This document shows positions 1 through 8,201 of a DNA stretch of 8,201 nucleotides, one piece after another. The translations under genes were made by a program, and so were the position numbers. The first letter of the stretch is position 1. Each line of letters begins with the position of its first letter. Under the pieces are notes generated by a model that saw only the letters and a list, made by a program, of their open reading frames with translations, was not told the origin of the DNA and made no database searches. This DNA is from Akkermansiaceae bacterium UBA5020. Lineage in GTDB: Bacteria > Verrucomicrobiota > Verrucomicrobiia > Verrucomicrobiales > DEV007. Where the stretch lies: positions 410-8,610 of the forward strand of contig DGXY01000094.1 in the NCBI GenBank assembly GCA_002396885.1. The letters are read 5' to 3'.

Positions 1-1080
1 ACGGCGATGACCGGCTATCAGGAGATCCTCACCGATCCCTCCTACCGCGGGCAGTTCGTGACGATGACGTATCCGCTGATCGGCAACTACGGCGTCGGCG
101 AAGTCGATGCGGAGAGCGCAGCGGTCCACGTGCGCGGATTTGTCGTCGAGGAGCTCTGCGACATCCCGAGCAATTGGCGCAGCGAGCGCTCGCTCCACGA
201 TTACCTCTTCGCCGCTGGCGTGCCGGGCATCGAGGGGATCGATACACGCGCCCTCACCAAACGCCTCCGCGTCGCCGGGGCGATGCGGGCGACGCTCTGC
301 ACTGACGGCAGTCTCGACGCCGACGGCGCCGTGGCTCTGGCCGGCGCCTCCACCCCGATGGAGGGTTCCGATTTCGTGAAGGAGGTTACCACCGAAACTC
401 CCTACCAGTGGGATCCGGACGGAGTCTTGAGCCGCGAGTGGACCCTTGTGAATCCCTCGCTGAACGAGCCTCTCGTCGAAGTTGCAGGGCAGATGTATCG
501 CCCCCTTCCCGAGACGAGATACCGCATCGTGGCCTACGATTTCGGGATCAAGCGCAACATTCTCCGCAGCCTCCGGCAAAAGGGTTTTGACGTCGAAGTG
601 GTGAACTCGCGCACCCCGGCGAGTGAGGTGCTGAAGAAGAATCCCGATGGCATTTTCCTCTCCAACGGCCCGGGCGATCCGGCCGCGCTCGACTACATCC
701 ACGAGGAAATCCGCCAGATCGTCGGGAAAAAGCCCATCTTCGGGATCTGTCTCGGGCATCAGGTGCTCGCCCACGCCTTCGGGGGCAAGACCTTCAAGCT
801 GAAGTTCGGCCACCGCGGCGGGAACCACCCGGTGAAAGACCTCCGAACCGGAAAAATCGCGATCACCTCGCAGAACCACGGCTTTGCCGCTGACCCCGCC
901 TCCCTCCCGGACCATGTCGAGGTGACCCACCTGAACCTCAATGACGGCACCGTCGAGGGCATGCGGCACCGCGATTACCCCGTTTTCTCGGTGCAATATC
1001 ACCCCGAGGCGGCTCCGGGACCGAACGACGCGAACTACTTCTTCGAAGAATTTGCCAATCTGATTGATCAAACGCGCTGA
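1..1080 (+). CDS. carA: carbamoyl-phosphate synthase small subunit (glutamine amidotransferase), 5'-truncated by window edge
   Basis: Hydrolyses glutamine and channels ammonia to the large subunit CarB (not in the window) to make carbamoyl phosphate for pyrimidines and arginine in the cytoplasm. The frame is open from base 1. The first ATG (base 7) lies in the family motif MTGYQEILTDPSYRGQ, which in CarA sits about 35-40 residues from the N-terminus, so the real start is upstream. About 359 of an expected 375-385 residues are visible. The N-terminal CarA-specific domain is followed by the class I amidotransferase domain, beginning near base 530 at AYDFGIKRNILRSL. The nucleophile elbow GICLGHQ has its Cys codon at 748-750. 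FGHRGGNHPV follows, and the catalytic His and Glu of YHPEAAPGPNDA are at 1000-1002 and 1006-1008. All catalytic residues are intact. The FHA gene begins 23 bases downstream. Confidence 0.97.
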   Translation, partial: TAMTGYQEILTDPSYRGQFVTMTYPLIGNYGVGEVDAESAAVHVRGFVVEELCDIPSNWRSERSLHDYLFAAGVPGIEGIDTRALTKRLRVAGAMRATLCTDGSLDADGAVALAGASTPMEGSDFVKEVTTETPYQWDPDGVLSREWTLVNPSLNEPLVEVAGQMYRPLPETRYRIVAYDFGIKRNILRSLRQKGFDVEVVNSRTPASEVLKKNPDGIFLSNGPGDPAALDYIHEEIRQIVGKKPIFGICLGHQVLAHAFGGKTFKLKFGHRGGNHPVKDLRTGKIAITSQNHGFAADPASLPDHVEVTHLNLNDGTVEGMRHRDYPVFSVQYHPEAAPGPNDANYFFEEFANLIDQTR

Positions 1081-1103
1081 TCCGTGTTAAAACCGACTTC
1101 CCT

Positions 1104-1625
1104 ATGGCTACCATCACCATTTACGTCCCCGATCAAGAACCCATCGAACTCGCCCTCGACGGCTATGAGCAGGTCTCGATCGGACGCGGAGCCGACAACG
1201 TCATCGTCCTCGACCACGTCTCGATGTCCGGCTCCCACGCCATGATCCACAACTTCGGCGGCCAATTCCAGATCCAGGACCTCGGCTCGACCAATGGCAC
1301 TTACGTGAACGGTTCGGCCATCACCGAGGCGGCTCTCGCGAACGGCTGCCGCGTCCAGTTCGGCGGGGTCGAGGCCGTATTCCACGACGAAACCGAGGGC
1401 GGGCACGACTTCGGCGCGTCGGTCGGCGGCAGCGGCTATTCCAGTCGCCATGTCGCTGAGCTCGCCGAGGTTTCGAACCGTCCCGCGACTTTCAAGAACC
1501 TTTCCCCCATCGAAAAGGTGGTGAAGAAAAACGCTCTCGCCCAGGTCGCCACTCTCGTCGGGGTGATCGCCATCCTCGCGGCCATCGCCTTGGTCGTGCT
1601 CTCCGCCATGATGAAGGCGGCCTGA
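1104..1625 (+). CDS. FHA-domain protein with C-terminal membrane anchor
   Basis: A 173-residue protein. Residues about 5-95 form a forkhead-associated domain, which in this family binds phosphothreonine peptides. The expected loop residues are visible: Arg28 in SIGRG, Ser42-x-x-His45, and GSTNGTYVNG at 61-70 with Asn64, Thr66 and Asn69. A glycine/serine-rich, likely flexible linker (about 96-130) follows. A basic stretch (KVVKKN, about 138-143) leads into one hydrophobic segment at about 146-169, and only KAA remains after it. The protein therefore looks tail-anchored, with the FHA domain in the cytoplasm. No kinase, phosphatase or secretion gene is nearby to name a partner. The ATG at 1104 is preceded by no purine-rich ribosome binding site. 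It starts 23 bases after carA and may be cotranscribed with it. Its cellular role is unknown. Confidence 0.9.
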   Translation: MATITIYVPDQEPIELALDGYEQVSIGRGADNVIVLDHVSMSGSHAMIHNFGGQFQIQDLGSTNGTYVNGSAITEAALANGCRVQFGGVEAVFHDETEGGHDFGASVGGSGYSSRHVAELAEVSNRPATFKNLSPIEKVVKKNALAQVATLVGVIAILAAIALVVLSAMMKAA

Positions 1626-1664
1626 ACCGGACTTGCTTAACCGCCCCCCCTGCGTCCGGACCGT

Positions 1665-1698
1665 CCGACGCTTCCCGGAGAAGCGCGTGTCGGATTTT
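1665..1698 (+). terminator. possible weak intrinsic terminator between the FHA gene and purA
   Basis: In the 104-base gap, bases 1665-1674 (CCGACGCTTC) can pair with GAAGCG at 1680-1685 and TCGG at 1690-1693, with a 5-base loop (1675-1679) and a 4-base bulge (1686-1689). ATTTT follows at 1694-1698. The U run is short and the stem is bulged, so this is only a candidate. A second inverted repeat just upstream pairs CCGGAC (1627-1632) with GTCCGG (1654-1659), which could compete with or extend the structure. No convincing -35/-10 pair for purA is visible in the gap. Confidence 0.3.
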
Positions 1699-1729
1699 CC
1701 CGGGCATTCCTCCCGAACTCTGATTTCCC

Positions 1730-3001
1730 ATGTCGAATACGATCGTGATTGGCGCCCAATGGGGCGACGAAGGTAAAGGTAAAATCGTCGACCTCCTCAC
1801 CGAGAAGGCCGACGTCGTGGTGCGCCCCCAAGGCGGCAACAATGCCGGCCACACCGTCATCAGCGAGGGCAAGCAATACATCCTGCACCTCATCCCCTCG
1901 GGCATCCTCTGGCCCGGCAAACTCTGCGTCATCGGCAACGGCGTCGTGATGGATCCGGTCGCCCTGCTCAAGGAAATCGATGGATTGATCGAGAAGGACA
2001 TCGCGGTTTCGCCGGAGAATCTCCTCATTTCCAATCGCGCCCACCTCGTGATGCCTTTCCATCGCGAGATGGACGCCTACAAGGAGGCGAACCGCAGCGT
2101 CAAGATCGGCACCACGAAACGCGGCATCGGCCCCACCTACGGGGACAAGGTCGACCGCATCGGCTTCCGCCTCCACGAGCTCGTCGGGGATCCGGCGGCT
2201 TTCACCGAGCGCTTTTCGGCCCGAATCGCCGAGTGCAACCGCCTCTTCGAATCGGTCGGACTCGACCCGCTCGACGCCGCCACCCTCGCCGAGGAGCTCC
2301 TCGCCGCGGGACGCCGCCTCGCGCCCTACTGCACCGACACCGTCGAGGTCCTCCACCGCGAGATGAAGAAGGGCAGCACCCTCCTTTTCGAAGGGGCCCA
2401 GGGCACCTACCTCGACATCGACCAGGGCACCTATCCCTACGTCACTTCCTCGAACACGACCTCTGGCGGTGCCTGCACCGGCTCGGGCGTGCCGCCACAG
2501 AAAATCCACCGCGTCGTCGGCGTGACGAAAGCCTACACGACCCGCGTCGGCGAAGGGCCCTTCCCCACGCAAAACGACGACCTCGCCGACCGCTTCCACA
2601 AGATGGGGCGTGAATTCGGCGCTACGACGGGCCGCAAGCGCCGCTGTGGCTGGCTCGACCTCGTCCTCGTGCGATATGCCGCCATGGTCAACGGCTTCGA
2701 CGAGCTCGCCATCACCATCCTCGATGGACTCGACGACTGCGACGAGATCCCGGTCTGCACGCACTACGAGCTCGACGGGAAAAAACTTCACCTCCCCCCG
2801 GCCTCGGCGAAGGATTTCGCGCGCGTCACGCCCGTCTACGAGACCCTCCCCGGCTGGCGTTGCGACACCACCGCCGTGACTCGCTACGAAGACCTCCCCA
2901 CGAACGCCCTCGCCTACCTCGCACGCATCGAGAAGGAAACCGAGACCCGCGTGAGCATGGTCGGAGTCGGTCCCTCGCGCGACCAGACCATCATCCGCTG
3001 A
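1730..3001 (+). CDS. purA: adenylosuccinate synthetase
   Basis: Catalyses IMP + aspartate + GTP to adenylosuccinate + GDP + phosphate, the first step from IMP to AMP; a cytoplasmic homodimer. Its 423 residues are close to the family length (E. coli about 432). The N-terminus reads MSNTIVIGAQWGDEGKGK, carrying the modified P-loop with catalytic Asp13. NNAGHT follows with catalytic His41. Later come the switch-type segment VTSSNTTSGGACTGSG, TRVGEGPFPT, the IMP/GTP-contact motif TGRKRRCGWLD (about 300-310), and the typical C-terminal VGPSRDQTIIR. No key residue is missing. The ATG at 1730 puts Asp and His at the textbook numbers 13 and 41, which supports this start although no Shine-Dalgarno sequence precedes it. 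uppS begins 23 bases downstream, consistent with one transcript. Confidence 0.98.
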   Translation: MSNTIVIGAQWGDEGKGKIVDLLTEKADVVVRPQGGNNAGHTVISEGKQYILHLIPSGILWPGKLCVIGNGVVMDPVALLKEIDGLIEKDIAVSPENLLISNRAHLVMPFHREMDAYKEANRSVKIGTTKRGIGPTYGDKVDRIGFRLHELVGDPAAFTERFSARIAECNRLFESVGLDPLDAATLAEELLAAGRRLAPYCTDTVEVLHREMKKGSTLLFEGAQGTYLDIDQGTYPYVTSSNTTSGGACTGSGVPPQKIHRVVGVTKAYTTRVGEGPFPTQNDDLADRFHKMGREFGATTGRKRRCGWLDLVLVRYAAMVNGFDELAITILDGLDDCDEIPVCTHYELDGKKLHLPPASAKDFARVTPVYETLPGWRCDTTAVTRYEDLPTNALAYLARIEKETETRVSMVGVGPSRDQTIIR

Positions 3002-3015
3002 GCGGCCCGGCCGCT
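3001..3015. repeat. 7-bp perfect inverted repeat at the purA stop codon
   Basis: AGCGGCC (3001-3007) and GGCCGCT (3009-3015) are exact reverse complements around one central C. The repeat starts on the last base of the purA stop codon and ends 10 bases before the uppS ATG. In RNA it would form a short, very GC-rich hairpin in the intercistronic space. No U run follows, so it is not an intrinsic terminator. It could affect mRNA processing or uppS translation, or be chance in GC-rich DNA. Confidence 0.4.
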
Positions 3016-3024
3016 CTCCCAGCC

Positions 3025-3744
3025 ATGTCCGCGTTCGATCCCGGAAAAGAGGTCCCGCGGCACATCGCCATCATCATGGATGGCAACGGACGCTGGGCCG
3101 CGGCGCGTGGCCTACCCCGCCGCGACGGCCACCGCGCCGGAGCCGATTCGGTCGAGGAAGTGCTGCGTTCCTGCCGCGAGCTCGGCGTGAAATACCTCAC
3201 CCTTTACGCCTTCAGCTCGGAAAACTGGAAGCGGCCCGAGTCCGAGATCAACGCCCTCATGGGGTTGCTCGCGCATTTTCTCCGCGAAAAGACCCCTACC
3301 CTGATGCGGAATAACATCCGCCTCCAGGTCATCGGTCACATCGAGAAACTGCCCGCGCGGAACCAGCGCCAGCTCGCCGAGTCGATCGCCATGACTGCGA
3401 AAAACGACGGACTCACCCTCATCGTCGCCCTCAGCTACGGCTCGCGCGAGGAGATCGTCGACGCGGCCAAGGAACTCATGAAAAAAGCGAAGGCGGGCGA
3501 GCTCGATCCCGACGCCCTCGATGTCGAGACCTTCGGTCGGCATCTCTACACGGCCGGCCTTCCCGATCCCGACCTCCTCATTCGCACCAGCGGCGAATGC
3601 CGTGTCTCGAATTTCCTCCTTTGGCAGATCAGCTACGCCGAGATCGTCATCACCGACGTCTTCTGGCCCGACTTCCGCCGCCCGCATCTCGAGGCGGCAA
3701 TCGGGGAATATCAAAGGCGGCACCGGCGATTCGGGGGATTGTGA
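3025..3744 (+). CDS. uppS: (2Z,6E)-farnesyl diphosphate-dependent undecaprenyl diphosphate synthase (cis-prenyltransferase)
   Basis: Adds isopentenyl diphosphate units in cis to farnesyl diphosphate, giving the C55 carrier used for peptidoglycan and other surface polymers; membrane-associated but without membrane helices. 239 residues, a normal family length. Visible motifs are HIAIIMDGNGRWA with catalytic Asp19, GHRAGA (His36), LTLYAFSSENWKRP (about 59-71), and the substrate-binding block LIRTSGECRVSNFLLWQ followed by SYAE and FWPDF. Arg187, Arg193, Ser195 and Glu206 match E. coli Arg194, Arg200, Ser202 and Glu213 with a constant offset of 7. The ATG at 3025 is preferred: the same frame stays open upstream into purA, but that extension is arginine-rich shadow sequence and family homology begins right after 3025. 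No cdsA or dxr follows, unlike many bacteria. The gene ends 15 bases before a palindromic repeat. Confidence 0.96.
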   Translation: MSAFDPGKEVPRHIAIIMDGNGRWAAARGLPRRDGHRAGADSVEEVLRSCRELGVKYLTLYAFSSENWKRPESEINALMGLLAHFLREKTPTLMRNNIRLQVIGHIEKLPARNQRQLAESIAMTAKNDGLTLIVALSYGSREEIVDAAKELMKKAKAGELDPDALDVETFGRHLYTAGLPDPDLLIRTSGECRVSNFLLWQISYAEIVITDVFWPDFRRPHLEAAIGEYQRRHRRFGGL

Positions 3745-3755
3745 GGGAGAGAGAA

Positions 3756-3920
3756 GTGGCATGGGCTTCCAGCCCATGCATTCGGTGGGCAAAACTCGGA
3801 TCGACGCATCGAATCCCGCTTTCAGAAGAGCCGCGCCAGGCTGGGCGGGTGAAGCGAACGAAACTTCGAGAAACTCCGGCGCGCCTTTCCCGACGCATGG
3901 GTTGGAAGCCTATTCCCCAC
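3756..3920. repeat. REPIN-like element: two inverted palindromic repeats filling the uppS-uvrA gap
   Basis: The 228-base gap (3745-3972) holds no gene. Copy 1 (3759-3779) is a perfect 9-bp hairpin, GCATGGGCT / AGCCCATGC with loop TCC. Copy 2 (3895-3915) is inverted and decayed: ATGGGTT / AGCCTAT, loop GGA, with two G-U pairs. The shared core in copy-1 orientation is GGCTTCCARCCCATGC. Roughly 115 bases separate the copies and show no further clear symmetry. Two inverted palindromes at fixed spacing resemble REP doublets mobilised by RAYT transposases; no transposase is present here. I recall the core as a frequent intergenic repeat in verrucomicrobial and planctomycetal genomes, but cannot check it. 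After copy 2 the remaining bases (3921-3972) show no recognisable promoter, and no U run makes either hairpin a terminator. Confidence 0.65.
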
Positions 3921-3972
3921 ATTTTCCCCATGCAACCCGCCCCGCCGCGCGTAACCTCCGGGCACACGAAAC

Positions 3973-8201
<4,229 letters not shown>

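Noticed and set aside
7..1080. Start of carA at the ATG at base 7
   Set aside because: That Met is the internal residue of MTGYQEILTDPSYRGQ, about 35-40 residues into CarA. The frame is open to the left edge, so the gene is simply cut.
1637..2791. 384-codon open frame on the - strand across purA
   Set aside because: It is antisense to conserved purA codons, has Asp/Glu/Val/Gly-biased composition without motifs, and no signals of its own.
2860..3024. N-terminal extension of uppS overlapping purA by about 140 bases
   Set aside because: The extra 55 residues are Arg/His/Pro-rich and are the out-of-frame reading of purA. UppS homology begins just after ATG 3025 and the length from there is normal.
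3759..3779. Hairpin after uppS as an intrinsic terminator
   Set aside because: The stem is strong but is followed by CATTCGGTGGGC with no U run, and an inverted second copy nearby fits a dispersed repeat better.
3856..3867. LexA-like box GAACGAAACTTC upstream of uvrA
   Set aside because: It differs at one base from the Gram-positive GAAC-N4-GTTC pattern, lies inside the repeat element over 100 bases from the start, and has no promoter beside it. Chance is likely.
3930..3972. ATG at 3930 as an earlier uvrA start
   Set aside because: It is in a different frame from uvrA. In the uvrA frame a TAA at 3952-3954 blocks any start upstream of 3955.

Overview
The window is a GC-rich, housekeeping-type stretch of a bacterial chromosome with every gene on the + strand: carA (3' part), a small FHA-domain membrane protein, purA, uppS, and the first three quarters or so of a giant uvrA. 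The best clue to the host is the last gene. It encodes two complete UvrA units in one chain, an architecture I recall from Chlamydiae and Verrucomicrobia. High GC, start codons without Shine-Dalgarno sequences, and two dispersed repeat types that I associate with verrucomicrobial/planctomycetal genomes make Verrucomicrobiota the best guess. This placement is an inference.

Layout. Bases 1-1080: carbamoyl-phosphate synthase small subunit, cut by the window's left edge. 1104-1625: a protein with an N-terminal FHA domain and a C-terminal membrane anchor. 1626-1729: a gap with a possible weak terminator. 1730-3001: adenylosuccinate synthetase. 3025-3744: undecaprenyl diphosphate synthase, 23 bases after purA. 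3745-3972: a non-coding gap holding two inverted copies of a palindromic repeat (REPIN-like). 3973 to the right edge: uvrA. It has two NBDs in the first half, a linker at about residues 957-1000, and the start of a second half. The window stops just after the third ABC signature motif.

The genes do not form one pathway. carA and purA both serve nucleotide synthesis (carbamoyl phosphate for pyrimidines and arginine; the first committed AMP step). uppS makes the lipid carrier for peptidoglycan. uvrA recognises DNA damage in nucleotide excision repair. purA-uppS spacing is compatible with cotranscription, while uvrA is separated by the repeat element.

The most interesting signal is inside uvrA. 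The two halves look specialised in complementary ways. Half 1 keeps a long DNA-contacting insertion region but has lost the basic RKG motif of the UvrB-binding domain. Half 2 keeps RKG but has lost about 75 residues of the insertion region. Both halves have xPET in place of the first CPxC pair of the classical C4 zinc finger. The linker joining the halves is built from an inverted pair of heptanucleotide arrays, apparently a DNA repeat captured in frame.
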